The position numbers and the translations under genes are program-made. A stretch of DNA of 64,000 nt from JBFXCS01 sp050181915 (GTDB lineage: Bacteria; Actinomycetota; Thermoleophilia; Miltoncostaeales; Miltoncostaeaceae): positions 620,001 through 684,000 of the forward strand of contig JBFXCS010000002.1 of the NCBI GenBank assembly GCA_050181915.1. Reading direction: 5' to 3'. This document shows, piece by piece, positions 48,368-57,551 of the stretch. Under the pieces are notes generated by a model. It did not search any database. It had not been told where the DNA came from and worked only from the letters and a program-made list of their open reading frames with translations. Every line of letters starts with the position of its first letter. Positions within the stretch are counted from its first letter, which is position 1.

Positions 48368-50778
48368 GGGGCGACCTCCGCGGCGACCCGGGGCGGCGCC
48401 GCCCCGGGCGCCGGGGCGCGACGCACCCCGGCGTAGCCGGCGGTGAGCTCGTCGAAGACCGCCTCCCAGCCGGCCCGCGCCAGCGCCCGCTCGCGTCCCG
48501 CGGCGCCCAGGCGGGCGCGCCGCCGCGGATCGCCGGCCAGGGCGAGGATGGCGGCGGCCAGGGCCCTCGGGTCGGCCGCCGGGCACACCAGGCCGGTGAC
48601 GTCGTGCTCCACCGACTCGTGGGCGGCGCCCTCGTCGAGCACGATCGTGGGCAGGCCCGACGCGGCGGCCTCGTGGACCACCTGGCCGTAGGTCTCGGTC
48701 GCCGACGGCAGCACGAACAGGTCGGCCGAGGCGTACGCCGCGGCGAGCGCCCGGCCGGTGAGCGCGCCGACCAGCCGGTGCGGCGTGCCGGCCAGCAGGC
48801 GCGCCAGCTCGGCGCGGGCAGGGCCCTCGCCCACCAGCGCCAGGTGCAGGCCCGGCATGGCGGCGCTCGCGCGGCGGAAGGCGTCGGCCAGCAGCGGCAG
48901 GCCCTTCTCCCGCGACAGCCGGCCGACGTAGAGCACGGTGGTGGCGCCGCGCGGGGCGCCCAGGCGCCGTCGCGACAGCGGCCCGCGGCGGTCCGGCCGG
49001 AAGAGGCCGGTGTCGACGCCGCGGCCGAACATGTAGATGCGCTGCGGGTCGACGCCCGCCGCCATCAGCCCGCGGCCGGCGGCGCGGGTGGGCACGTACA
49101 CCCGGTCGGCCTGGCGGTGGAACCACGCCGTCGCCGACCCCGCGATCTGGGCGGCGAGGCGGTCGCCGGTGAGCTCGAGCGCGTACGCGCCCATCTCGGT
49201 GTGGTGGGTGGTGAGGAAGGGCAGCCCCAGCGCGCGGGCGACCAGCAGGCCGGCGAGCCCCAGCGGCCCCGGCGTGGCCGAGTGGACGGCCCGGGCGCCG
49301 GTGCGCTCGACGAGGTCGACCAGGTCGATCACCGACGGCACGCCCATCCTCCAGGCCCGGTCGCCGTAGGCCGGCACCGGCACGCCGGCCGCGGGCCGCA
49401 GGTCCACGTTGCCGGCCCCGGCGCGCGCGCCGCAGGTGACGACCGTGATGCCGCGCTCCGGGTGGGCGGTGGAGTAGGACGCCAGCCTGCGCATGGTGCC
49501 CGCCACGCCGTTGAGCTCGTCGAAGGTGTCGGTGAGCATCAGGGCGGGCGCCGAGCGGTCGGCATCGAGCGGCTCGCCGAAGAACTCGCGTGCGACGGCG
49601 CCGGCGAAGCGCTCCTCGTCGCGGACGTAGCCGGCGGCGATGAGGTAGGGCGCCGCGGCCGCCGCGGCGGCGAGCAGCGCCTCCAGGCGCGCGCCCATCC
49701 GCTCCAGGCGCAGGCCGCCGGAGAGGGCGGCCGACAGGGCGCTCTCGTGCGCCCAGCCGGTGGCCAGGCGGATGCGGGCGTGCGAGCGGGCGGGGCCCTC
49801 GGGCATGCGGCCCAGGCGCCGGTAGCGCATGATCAGGCCGCGGTCGGAGCGCAGCCGCCGCCAGGCCTCGGAGCCCAGGCCCTCCCCCGCCGGCGCCGCG
49901 GCCGCCGTGGGCGCCGGGGCGCCGACCGGGTGCTGCAGGATGTCGCCCACCAGCCTGCGCAGGCCGTCGGGCAGCGGGCAGGCGGCGCCGTCGAGCCAGG
50001 CCTTCAGGCCGAGGCTGCCCACCGAGTGGGCGAGCGCGGTGGCCGAGCCGTGCGCCCCCTCGGGCCGGGTGCGGCCGGCGCGCAGGTGCCCCAGCAGCTG
50101 CGGCACGTCGGCCGCCGGGGGCAGGGCGGTCCAGGCGCAGGCGATGTCGTACGAGCCGTGGTCGTCGCTGCCGCCGGTGAGGGCGGGCGGGCCGTCTCCG
50201 CGGGGCTCCATGCCGTGCTTCTCGGCCAGGCGGGCGAGGTAGTCGCGGCCCGCCGAGCGGGCGATGCGGGTGGCGATCTCGTTGGTCGCCGCCGGCCGGG
50301 CGCCGTTCAGACCCTCCCAGACGGGGAACATCAGCAGGCACCGCTCCAAGTGGTCGGCGGTGAGGTCGCCGCCGACGCGGTGCAGCGGGTGGGCCAGCGC
50401 GTGCGGCAGCCCGCGGGCCGCCAGCACGCCCAGCAGGTCGTCGACGCTCTCGCGGGCGCGGTCGAGATCGGCCCAGGCCGCCTCGTCGACGCCCCACGCC
50501 AGCACGTGCAGCGGCACCCGGTCGGCCGGGAAGGAGGTGGTGATCTCCACGCCGACCACCACGTCCGGGTGGTGGGCGATCTCGAGGGCGCCCGAGATGG
50601 TGTTGTGGTCGGTGATCGCCACGAAGTCCATGCCGCGCCGCTTGGCGGTGGCGTAGGCCAGGGCGGGGTCGGTGAAGCTCTCGGGCATCACGGCCCGGTT
50701 GAGGAACCAGCTCCCGGTGTCGGTCGACGCGCGCGTGTGCAGGTGCAGGTCGATGCGGCACTCGCGGGGGACGGTCAC
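48364..50778 (-). CDS. PHP phosphoesterase - GT4 glycosyltransferase fusion
   Basis: An 804-residue fusion. The N-terminal PHP metallophosphoesterase domain (about 1-240) has RIDLHLHTRAS, AITDHNTISGA, ALAHPLHRVGG and GGSDDHGSYD, so its metal ligands are present. A helical linker of about 160 residues follows. The C-terminal GT4 domain (about 410-790) has DTFDELNGVAGTMRRL, TTHHTEMG, LYVGRLSREKGLP and PSATETYGQVVHEAAASG. One chain may therefore both remove a phosphate and transfer a sugar. GTG 50778 has AGGAGG 8 nt upstream. It leads a coupled three-gene unit. Confidence 0.9.
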   Translation of the reverse strand: MTVPRECRIDLHLHTRASTDTGSWFLNRAVMPESFTDPALAYATAKRRGMDFVAITDHNTISGALEIAHHPDVVVGVEITTSFPADRVPLHVLAWGVDEAAWADLDRARESVDDLLGVLAARGLPHALAHPLHRVGGDLTADHLERCLLMFPVWEGLNGARPAATNEIATRIARSAGRDYLARLAEKHGMEPRGDGPPALTGGSDDHGSYDIACAWTALPPAADVPQLLGHLRAGRTRPEGAHGSATALAHSVGSLGLKAWLDGAACPLPDGLRRLVGDILQHPVGAPAPTAAAAPAGEGLGSEAWRRLRSDRGLIMRYRRLGRMPEGPARSHARIRLATGWAHESALSAALSGGLRLERMGARLEALLAAAAAAAPYLIAAGYVRDEERFAGAVAREFFGEPLDADRSAPALMLTDTFDELNGVAGTMRRLASYSTAHPERGITVVTCGARAGAGNVDLRPAAGVPVPAYGDRAWRMGVPSVIDLVDLVERTGARAVHSATPGPLGLAGLLVARALGLPFLTTHHTEMGAYALELTGDRLAAQIAGSATAWFHRQADRVYVPTRAAGRGLMAAGVDPQRIYMFGRGVDTGLFRPDRRGPLSRRRLGAPRGATTVLYVGRLSREKGLPLLADAFRRASAAMPGLHLALVGEGPARAELARLLAGTPHRLVGALTGRALAAAYASADLFVLPSATETYGQVVHEAAASGLPTIVLDEGAAHESVEHDVTGLVCPAADPRALAAAILALAGDPRRRARLGAAGRERALARAGWEAVFDELTAGYAGVRRAPAPGAAPPRVAAEVAP

Positions 50779-50918
50779 GTGCCAGCCTCCTGTCGGCGTG
50801 GATCCGCCGCGAGGTTCGCAACCCGTACCGGGGCGCGCGTTTCAGGGTGGTGGAGTCGGTGTGAACACGCGCCCGCGGGGCGTCGCGCGTATCTCATCCG
50901 CTGTCACATACCGCGCCG

Positions 50919-52076
50919 TCAGGCGCCGACGCGCTCGAGCAGATCGTCGAGGACCCGCTCGGGCGGGGGCATCGCGGCGATCTCGTCGCGGGCCCGGCCC
51001 GCCGCGGCGGGCAGCGGGGCGGCGAGCGCCTCGCGGGCCGCGCGCTCGATGCGATCGGCCGTGGCGAGCGCGGGCTCGAGCACGGTCGCCATGCCGCGGG
51101 CGGCCAGCGCGTCGGCGTTGAAGAACTGGTCGGCGCCCTTCGGCAGCAGCAGCTGCCGCCGGCCCTGGGCCAGCGCCCCGAGGATCGTGCCGGTGCCGCC
51201 GTGATGGACCGCGAGGTCGACGTGCCGCAACACCGCCGGCTGGTCGAGGAACCCGTGGGCCTCGACGTTCGGGGGCAGGTCGCCGAGGGCCGCGGCGGCG
51301 GCCGAGCCGAGGCCCACGACGACCTCGCCGCCCAGGCGGGCCAGGCCCTCGATCGCGGGCCGGAGCCCGAGCGCGGTGCCGAGCACCGTGCCGAGGGTGA
51401 GGTAGATCAGCGGCCGGCGCCGGCCCGCGAGGCCGTCCGGCACGGCGGCGCGCGGCTCGGCCCACGGCACGGGCCGCAGCGCCACCCGCGCGGGGTGGCC
51501 GAGGAAGGCGGGCGTCTGCAGGGTGGGTGGCACGATGTCGACGTAGACGCGCCCCAGCAGCGGGTCGAACGGCGGCGACGTCAATCCATGAACGGCCCAC
51601 AGGCGCGCGAGATGGGCGTCGGCGAGCGGAGCGACCGCGTCCACCACGGCGCGCGGCGAGATGGCGTGGCAGACGGCGGGCACGCCGGCGACGCCCGCCG
51701 CGACCGCGGCGCCCACCTCGCCCTGCTCGTACACGACGAGATCGGGCGCCCGCTCGCGCAGCCCCGGCAGCAGGTCGGCCGCGCTGCGCGAGGCGAGGAC
51801 GTCGAAGAAGATGCGGGCGCCCTCCTCGATGTCGGGGCGCCCGTCTCCCCCGCGCGGGGGCAGGGCGCCGCTCTGCGCGCCGCGCGCGATGGCCCGCGCC
51901 TCGTCGAACGAGATGCCGGCCCCGACGACGGGGAAGCCCAGCGACGCGATCCGCGCCGCGAAGGCCGGCGCGGTCGCGAAGCGCACGTCGTGGCCGGCGT
52001 CGCGCGCGGCCACCGCCAGCGGCAGCATCGGGTAGAGGTGGCCGAAGGCCGGCCGGGAGGAGAACAGGATCCTCAT
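50919..52076 (-). CDS. GT1-type glycosyltransferase (macrolide/UGT-like)
   Basis: A 385-residue GT-B enzyme of the UDP-glucuronosyl/macrolide transferase type. MRILFSSRPAFGHLYPMLPLA is the acceptor-side start, LIYLTLGTVLG is the mid-domain strand, and VDLAVHHGGTGTILGALAQGRRQLLLP with DQFFNA is the nucleotide-sugar signature with the conserved HGG and Q/N. Start ATG 52076 is preferred by family alignment; ATG 52085 is possible. It stands apart by 140 bases from the PHP-GT4 unit. The acceptor may be a lipid or a secondary metabolite. Confidence 0.88.
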   Translation of the reverse strand: MRILFSSRPAFGHLYPMLPLAVAARDAGHDVRFATAPAFAARIASLGFPVVGAGISFDEARAIARGAQSGALPPRGGDGRPDIEEGARIFFDVLASRSAADLLPGLRERAPDLVVYEQGEVGAAVAAGVAGVPAVCHAISPRAVVDAVAPLADAHLARLWAVHGLTSPPFDPLLGRVYVDIVPPTLQTPAFLGHPARVALRPVPWAEPRAAVPDGLAGRRRPLIYLTLGTVLGTALGLRPAIEGLARLGGEVVVGLGSAAAAALGDLPPNVEAHGFLDQPAVLRHVDLAVHHGGTGTILGALAQGRRQLLLPKGADQFFNADALAARGMATVLEPALATADRIERAAREALAAPLPAAAGRARDEIAAMPPPERVLDDLLERVGA

Positions 52077-52151
52077 GACCGCCATCGTCCCCGCCCGAGA
52101 CGCCGCCCGCATCCGGGGGGGCACCCCGATCTTTCGGCGCCCCGCGGAGAG

Positions 52152-52730
52152 CTACCCGACCCGGTGGTAGCCGCCCGGGCCCCAGGCCGGGCCCGGGTCG
52201 TCGTGGTCGAACTGGTCCTTCGCCAGGTAGAGGCGCGCCTGTCGGGTGCCCTCGACAAGGGCCTCCAGCTTGCGCTCGACCAGCTCCCCGGGCAGCCGCC
52301 CCAGGTCGCCCGGCGTCGCCACCCACAGCTCCGACGCGGGCCGCGCGCGCGCCGGGCCCAGCACGCGGCGGGCGACCTCCATGACGGCCTCGACCTCGTC
52401 GCCGGCGTCGATGGGGACGACGACCGCGTCGCCCGGGAGCAGGGGGTGAACGCCCTCCGGGGCGCCGGGCGGGCCCTCCAGCACGAGCGGGCCGCGCCCG
52501 GCGAGCCACGACGGGTCGGCCGTGCGGGCCTTCAGCGGCAGGTGGGGCGCCGCGGCGCGGGCCTCGTCGAGCGTGGCCGGGGTGTCCTCGGCCGCGCCGC
52601 TGGCGGTGACGTCGAGCCCCAGGCGCGCCAGGCGGGCCGACCACCCCGCCCCGCCCGGCAGCGGGCCGAGCACGATGGTGGGCAGCACGGGCAGCTGGAT
52701 GCCGAGGGCGGCGAGCTCGGAGCGGCGCAC
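52152..52730 (-). CDS. Hypothetical protein, weak MetE/UroD-like resemblance
   Basis: A 192-residue protein not firmly recognised. LPVLPTIVLGPLPGGAGWSARL at the start, and LWVATPGDLGRLPGELVERKLEALVEGT near the end, resemble the first and last strands of the MetE/uroporphyrinogen decarboxylase barrel. The usual zinc-binding His and Cys residues are not evident and the protein is too short for a whole barrel. It could be a reduced, non-catalytic relative. GTG 52730 follows a TACCGT hexamer by 6 nt. It is divergent from the permease gene and shares a 37-base promoter region with it. Confidence 0.6.
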   Translation of the reverse strand: MRRSELAALGIQLPVLPTIVLGPLPGGAGWSARLARLGLDVTASGAAEDTPATLDEARAAAPHLPLKARTADPSWLAGRGPLVLEGPPGAPEGVHPLLPGDAVVVPIDAGDEVEAVMEVARRVLGPARARPASELWVATPGDLGRLPGELVERKLEALVEGTRQARLYLAKDQFDHDDPGPAWGPGGYHRVG

Positions 52731-52736
52731 CCCGGC

Positions 52737-52742
52737 ACGGTA
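52737..52742 (-). promoter_or_regulatory. -10 element, leftward half of divergent leaderless pair
   Basis: TACCGT on the minus strand, 6 nt before GTG 52730. The rightward -10 begins 13 bases further on. Confidence 0.5.
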
Positions 52743-52754
52743 CCCGAGCCCCGG

Positions 52755-52760
52755 TACGGT
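52755..52760 (+). promoter_or_regulatory. -10 element, rightward half of divergent leaderless pair
   Basis: TACGGT, 7 nt before ATG 52768, without a ribosome site. The two opposing promoters are so close that the polymerases should compete. Confidence 0.5.
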
Positions 52761-52767
52761 CTGCCGG

Positions 52768-53961
52768 ATGCGACGCGGCTGGCTCTCCCGACTGGGCCCC
52801 TGGATCGGCATCGGCACCAGCCCCGCGGCCCTGATGATGGGGGGCGGGGTGGGCGAGGGCCTGCGCGGAGGCGAGCTCGCGGCCGCCCTGCTGGTGGGGG
52901 TCGCCCTGCTCACCGGCCTCGCCGCCGGCCAGGGCCTGCTGGGCCAGCGCACCGGACTCACCCTGGCCCAGATCACCGCCGGGCCGCTCGGCGCGCGCGG
53001 CAGCAGGCGCACCGCCTCGGTGGCGATGCTGGCGATGATGCTCGGCTGGTTCGGGGTGAACGTCGGCGTCGCCGGCGTCGCCGTCGCACGCCTCGCGGGC
53101 ATCCCCGACCCGGCCGGCATCGCGCTGTTCGCCGCCGCCATGCTCGGCGTGGTCGCCTTCGGCCTCAGCGCGCTGTCGTGGTCGGCGCTGGTCGCGGGGG
53201 TCGCGGCGACGGCGCTGGCCGCCTACGGCATGCACCTCGTCTTCACCGACCGGGCGGTGACGCTCACCGGCGGCGAGGCCGGCAGCCAGCCCATCGGCTT
53301 CCTCTCGGGGGTCGCGCTCGTGCTGGGCTACGGCGCCGCGTTCTCCCTGCGCACGCCCGACTTCACCCACGACCTGCGACGGGGGCGCGAGGTGCTCCTC
53401 TGCGCGCTCGTCGGCATGGCCGTCCCCACCGCGCTGTTCGGCTTCGCCGGCGCCGCCCTCTACGCCGCGACCGGCAACTGGGACCTCGCCGACGTGCTGC
53501 ACGACCTGGGCAGCTCCCAGATCGCCTACCTGTTCGTGGCCCTGGGCTTCACCGGCTCGGTGCTCACGAACATCTGGTCCGGCGCCCTGTCCCTGTGCGA
53601 CGCGGTGCCGGCCGTGCCGCGACCGGCGGCCCTGGTGGGGGTCGCGGCCGCGGGCGCCGTGCTCGCCGCGGTGGGCTTCGCCGACCTGATGCAGTCGTGG
53701 CTGACGGTCATGGCGCTCGCCGCGCCCGGCCTGGTCGCCGTCTGCGCGATCCACGTGGTGCGGCGCGACACGGTGCCCCCCGGATGGCGAACCTCCGGTT
53801 TGGCCGCATGGGGGGGCGGGTTCGGATGCGGACTGGCCCTGCACGTGGCAGGCTCCGCGATGGCGCTTCCGGCCGCCGCGATCGTTCCAACGGTGACGTA
53901 TTGGTTGCTTCGCTCGGCCGGGCGGGATCGAACCGGCAATGCGAGCGGAGGACTGCGGTGA
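52768..53961 (+). CDS. NCS1-type (cytosine/purine permease-like) transporter
   Basis: A 397-residue membrane protein with 11-12 predicted spans. WIGIGTSPAALMMGGGVGEGL begins span 1, QRTGLTLAQITAGPLGARGSR follows span 2, and MMLGWFGVNVGVAG matches span 3 of CodB-like nucleobase:cation symporters. The substrate is inferred only from family likeness. The stop overlaps the GTG of pckA by 4 nt, an unexpected partnership between a nucleobase-type permease and a gluconeogenic enzyme. Confidence 0.8.
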   Translation: MRRGWLSRLGPWIGIGTSPAALMMGGGVGEGLRGGELAAALLVGVALLTGLAAGQGLLGQRTGLTLAQITAGPLGARGSRRTASVAMLAMMLGWFGVNVGVAGVAVARLAGIPDPAGIALFAAAMLGVVAFGLSALSWSALVAGVAATALAAYGMHLVFTDRAVTLTGGEAGSQPIGFLSGVALVLGYGAAFSLRTPDFTHDLRRGREVLLCALVGMAVPTALFGFAGAALYAATGNWDLADVLHDLGSSQIAYLFVALGFTGSVLTNIWSGALSLCDAVPAVPRPAALVGVAAAGAVLAAVGFADLMQSWLTVMALAAPGLVAVCAIHVVRRDTVPPGWRTSGLAAWGGGFGCGLALHVAGSAMALPAAAIVPTVTYWLLRSAGRDRTGNASGGLR

Positions 53962-55529
53962 CCACGACGAGCCACGAGACGGGTAGAGCCGGAGAGGTGG
54001 GCCTGGACGCCCACGGGATAGAGCCGACCGACACGGTCCACTGGAACCTGCCGGCGGCGGCTCTCTACGAGCACGCCCTGGCGAACGAGGGAGCCGTGCT
54101 CGCCCAGGGAGGGCCGCTCGTGGTGTCGACCGGCGTCCACACCGGCCGGGCGCCGAAGGACAAGTTCGTCGTGCGGGAGCCCGGCAGCGAGAGCCGGGTG
54201 TGGTGGGGCTCGGTCAACCAGCCCATCGGCGAGGACAAGCGCGACGCCATCCGCGACCGCCTGCGGGCCCACCTGGGCGCCGCGCCGATCTACGTGATCG
54301 ACGCGTTCGCCGGCGCCGACCCCGCGCAGCGGCTCTCCGTGCGGGTCGTCACCGAGAGCGCCTGGCACGCCCTGTTCGCCCAGACGCTGTTCATCCCGCC
54401 CTCGGACGAGGAGATCGCGGTCCACCGGCCCGAGGCCCTGATCCTCCACGCGCCGACCTTCCGGGCCGACCCGCAGACGGACGGCACGCGGCAGGGCAAC
54501 TTCGTGATCCTGCACCTCACCGACCAGGAGATCCTGATCGGCGGCACCGAGTACGCCGGCGAGATCAAGAAGTCGATCTTCACCCTGATGAACGACCGCC
54601 TGCCGAACCGCGGCGTGCTGTCGATGCACTGCTCCGCCAACGTCGGCGAGGACGGCCGCGTCGCCGTGTTCTTCGGCCTCTCCGGCACCGGCAAGACCAC
54701 CCTCTCCACCGACTCGCGCCGTCCGCTGATCGGCGACGACGAGCACGGCTGGGGGGAGGACGGCGTCTTCAACATCGAGGGCGGCTGCTACGCGAAGGTC
54801 ATCAACCTGTCGCCCACCGGCGAGCCGGAGATCTACGCGACCACGCGCACCTTCGGCACGGTGCTCGAGAACGTGGCGATCGACCCGGTCACCCGGCGCC
54901 TCGACCTCGACGACGGCTCGAAGACCGAGAACACCCGCGCGGCGTACCCGCTCTCGTCGATCCCGAACACGATGCCCGACAAGCGGGCCGGCCACCCGTC
55001 GGCCATCGTGATGCTCACCGCGGACGCCTTCGGGGTGCTGCCCCCCATCGCCCGGCTCACCCCCGAGGAGGCCATGACGATGTTCCTGGCCGGCTACACC
55101 GCGAAGGTGGCCGGCACCGAGGTGGGCGTCGTCGAGCCGGAGGCCACCTTCAGCGCCTGCTTCGGGGCGGCCTTCCTGCCGCAGCCGCCGGCGGTGTACG
55201 CCGAGCTGCTGCGCGACCGCATCCGCGAGCACTCCGTGTCGGCGTGGCTGATCAACACCGGCTGGACCGGCGGCCCGTACGGCATCGGCTCGCGCATGCC
55301 GATCGCGGCGACCCGCGCGATCGTTCAGGCGGCGCTCTCCGGCGCGCTCGACGCCGCCCCCACGCGCACCGACCCGAACTTCGGCTTCGAGGTGCCGGTG
55401 GCGGTGCCGGACGTCGATTCGGCGCTGCTCGACCCGCGCGGCACCTGGGCCGACGGCGACGCCTACGACGCGGCCGCGAAGGACCTGGCGGCCCGCATCC
55501 GGGAGCACGCCGACGCGATGAAGGCGTAG
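53958..55529 (+). CDS. pckA: Phosphoenolpyruvate carboxykinase (ATP)
   Basis: A 523-residue ATP-dependent PEPCK, which turns oxaloacetate into PEP for gluconeogenesis. STGVHTGRAPKDKFVV is the substrate-binding N-terminal motif, MHCSANVGEDG precedes the kinase loop FFGLSGTGKTTLS (about 239-251), and LIGDDEHGWGEDGVFNIEGGCYAK binds metal and ATP. TGWTGGPYGIGSRM is near the end. The ATP type, not the GTP type of mycobacteria, is present. GTG 53958 overlaps the permease stop; a hairpin follows the gene. Confidence 0.97.
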   Translation: MTTTSHETGRAGEVGLDAHGIEPTDTVHWNLPAAALYEHALANEGAVLAQGGPLVVSTGVHTGRAPKDKFVVREPGSESRVWWGSVNQPIGEDKRDAIRDRLRAHLGAAPIYVIDAFAGADPAQRLSVRVVTESAWHALFAQTLFIPPSDEEIAVHRPEALILHAPTFRADPQTDGTRQGNFVILHLTDQEILIGGTEYAGEIKKSIFTLMNDRLPNRGVLSMHCSANVGEDGRVAVFFGLSGTGKTTLSTDSRRPLIGDDEHGWGEDGVFNIEGGCYAKVINLSPTGEPEIYATTRTFGTVLENVAIDPVTRRLDLDDGSKTENTRAAYPLSSIPNTMPDKRAGHPSAIVMLTADAFGVLPPIARLTPEEAMTMFLAGYTAKVAGTEVGVVEPEATFSACFGAAFLPQPPAVYAELLRDRIREHSVSAWLINTGWTGGPYGIGSRMPIAATRAIVQAALSGALDAAPTRTDPNFGFEVPVAVPDVDSALLDPRGTWADGDAYDAAAKDLAARIREHADAMKA

Positions 55530-55588
55530 GGGCGGCTCCCCGGGCGGGGCGTACCGCTTATTGAACACCCGCCCCGCCCGTCAACCCC

Positions 55589-55617
55589 CGCCGGTCCAGC
55601 CCTGGGCTGGACCGGCG
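55589..55617 (+). terminator. Hairpin terminator after pckA
   Basis: GCCGGTCCAGCC (55590-55601) pairs perfectly with GGCTGGACCGGC (55605-55616) around a 3-nt loop, plus one outer C-G pair. There is no T tract, as often in high-GC actinobacteria. Confidence 0.65.
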
Positions 55618-55721
55618 CGGCGGTCGTCGCAGACGGAGGAACAGACTCCTCCCAGTCCTGACGAAATCCTCACGAATGCGGGCCTCCCGGCCGCTCGCGC
55701 GCGGGAAGAATCGCGATTGGC

Positions 55722-57533
55722 ATGAGGCCTTCACCACGCTGGATACCGCGCGCGGTCGCGCTGTCGTTCGTCGTCACCGCACTCTCGTGCGTCCCGCATG
55801 CCGGGGCCGCCGTCGCGCCCGTGTCGATCTCGGGCACCGACCGCGACGTCTGGAACATCGCGCGGCCCGTCGCGACCTACACCGTCTCGACGGCCACGGC
55901 GCGCGCCGCGGTCACCTGGAAGGTCACCGGGCCGGTGGCCTCCACGGGCAAGGGCACCTCGCCCGTCAGCGTGCGCCTCACCGGCCTCAAGAGCGGCAGC
56001 TACACGCTGCAGGCGACCTCCGGCACCGCCACGGCGACCCGCAAGTTCCGCGTCGACCTGGCCGCGCCCGGGCTCACGATCCGCACGCCGACGGCGAACG
56101 CCTGGTACCTGCCGGGGCAGGCCGTGGTGGCCGACTACGCGTGCAGCGGAGCGGTCAGCTGCGTCGGTCCGGTGCCGTCGGGGCAGATGCTCGACACCGG
56201 CTCGGCCGGCGCCCGCACCTTCACCGTGGTCGCCACCGACGACGCCGGCAACGTCACGACCCGCTCGGTCGACTACCGGGTGGGCCCCGGGCTGCTGTCG
56301 ATCGCGACCCGCCCCGCCGGGCCGGCGCGCAACGCGCGTCCCACCTTCGGCTGGAACGGCGGCGAGCCGGGCGCGGTGTACACCTGGCAGGTCGTCACGG
56401 CGGGCACCGTGATCGCCCAGGGCGACACGCTCGCCCCGTCGGTGACCATCGGGCCGCTGGCCGCGGGGTCGTACGCGTTCCAGGTGCGCCAGACGGTGGA
56501 GGGCCGCACCGGGCCGTACGGCGCCCCCGACCCGTTCACCATCCTGCCCGGGGCGCGCGCCGACGCCGGACCGACGCGACCGCAGACCCTCAACCCGCGC
56601 CGGCTGCGGCCGGCTGCGGGCGCGCGCAGCACCAGCAGCCGGCCGCTGCTGTCGTGGCGGCCGGTGAAGGGCGCCCGCTTCTACAACCTCCAGGTGTTCC
56701 GCATCCGCGGCACCACCGCGATCCAGGTGGTGTCGGCCTTCCCGCGCGGCACGAAGCGCCGCGTGGCGGGCCTCAGGTACGGCGAGCGCTACGCCTGGCG
56801 CGTGTGGCCCCACTTCGGCGGGCGCAGCGGCTACTCGAAGCACCCCGTCGGCATCAGCTTCTTCGACGTCTCGCGGCCGGTGCGGGTCAACGCGGGCCAG
56901 ATGCTCACCGCCCGCCGCACCGCCCAGGCCGCCATGTTCCGCGTGCAGGCGGTCGAGAGATGGCTCGACCACGGCATCACCGCCGGCGACCTCCGCCACC
57001 AGGGGCTGGGCGTCGCGGTCTTCGCCCCCGCCCTCGCCGCGACGGGGACGCCGACCGGCACGGGGGTCTCGGCCGCGGCCGTGCGGCCCTTCTCCTCCGG
57101 CACGATCCCGAAGGCGGCGCTCGCCACCCGGGTGCCGGTGACCCGGCGGGCGCTGGTCTCCACCCGCCGGCTGGCGGAGGCCGCCGCCCGCCGCATGGCC
57201 GCCGTCGAGGCGCGCCTGGCGGCCGGGCTCACCGGCGGGGACATCGCCGACGGCTCCATCGGGCCGGAGAAGCTCGCCCCCGGCGTCGCGCTGGCATCGC
57301 CCGCCGCCGCCTCCGCCCCGCCGCCGCCCGCGGCCGGCACGCCGAGAGCCGTGAAGCCGGCCGCCGTGCGCCTCACCGCCGCCTCGCTGCGCAGCTCGCA
57401 GGCGCTGTCGGAGGCCGTGATGGCCCGCGCCGATCGCGTGCGCGACCGGCTCTCGGAGGGCCTGTCGACCGCCGACTTCCAGCCCGGATCGATCACCTCG
57501 GCCGACCTCGCGCCCTCGTTGCGCGGGAGGTAG
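55722..57533 (+). CDS. Secreted protein with Ig-like domains and helical repeat tail
   Basis: A 603-residue exported protein. A Sec signal peptide (IPRAVALSFVVTALSC, then VPHAGA) starts it. Two or three beta-sandwich, Ig/Fn3-like domains follow (about 30-330; VTWKVTGPVASTG, FTVVATDDAGNVTTR, YAWRVWPHFGG). The C-terminal third is helical with short turns of the form GDIADGSIGPEKLAPG and PGSITSADLAPS, a motif common in large secreted proteins of Thermoleophilia. A surface or matrix role is plausible. Start ATG 55722; an upstream in-frame start would spoil the signal peptide. Confidence 0.75.
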   Translation: MRPSPRWIPRAVALSFVVTALSCVPHAGAAVAPVSISGTDRDVWNIARPVATYTVSTATARAAVTWKVTGPVASTGKGTSPVSVRLTGLKSGSYTLQATSGTATATRKFRVDLAAPGLTIRTPTANAWYLPGQAVVADYACSGAVSCVGPVPSGQMLDTGSAGARTFTVVATDDAGNVTTRSVDYRVGPGLLSIATRPAGPARNARPTFGWNGGEPGAVYTWQVVTAGTVIAQGDTLAPSVTIGPLAAGSYAFQVRQTVEGRTGPYGAPDPFTILPGARADAGPTRPQTLNPRRLRPAAGARSTSSRPLLSWRPVKGARFYNLQVFRIRGTTAIQVVSAFPRGTKRRVAGLRYGERYAWRVWPHFGGRSGYSKHPVGISFFDVSRPVRVNAGQMLTARRTAQAAMFRVQAVERWLDHGITAGDLRHQGLGVAVFAPALAATGTPTGTGVSAAAVRPFSSGTIPKAALATRVPVTRRALVSTRRLAEAAARRMAAVEARLAAGLTGGDIADGSIGPEKLAPGVALASPAAASAPPPPAAGTPRAVKPAAVRLTAASLRSSQALSEAVMARADRVRDRLSEGLSTADFQPGSITSADLAPSLRGR

Positions 57534-57551
57534 GGCCGGGCGACGCGCCCG

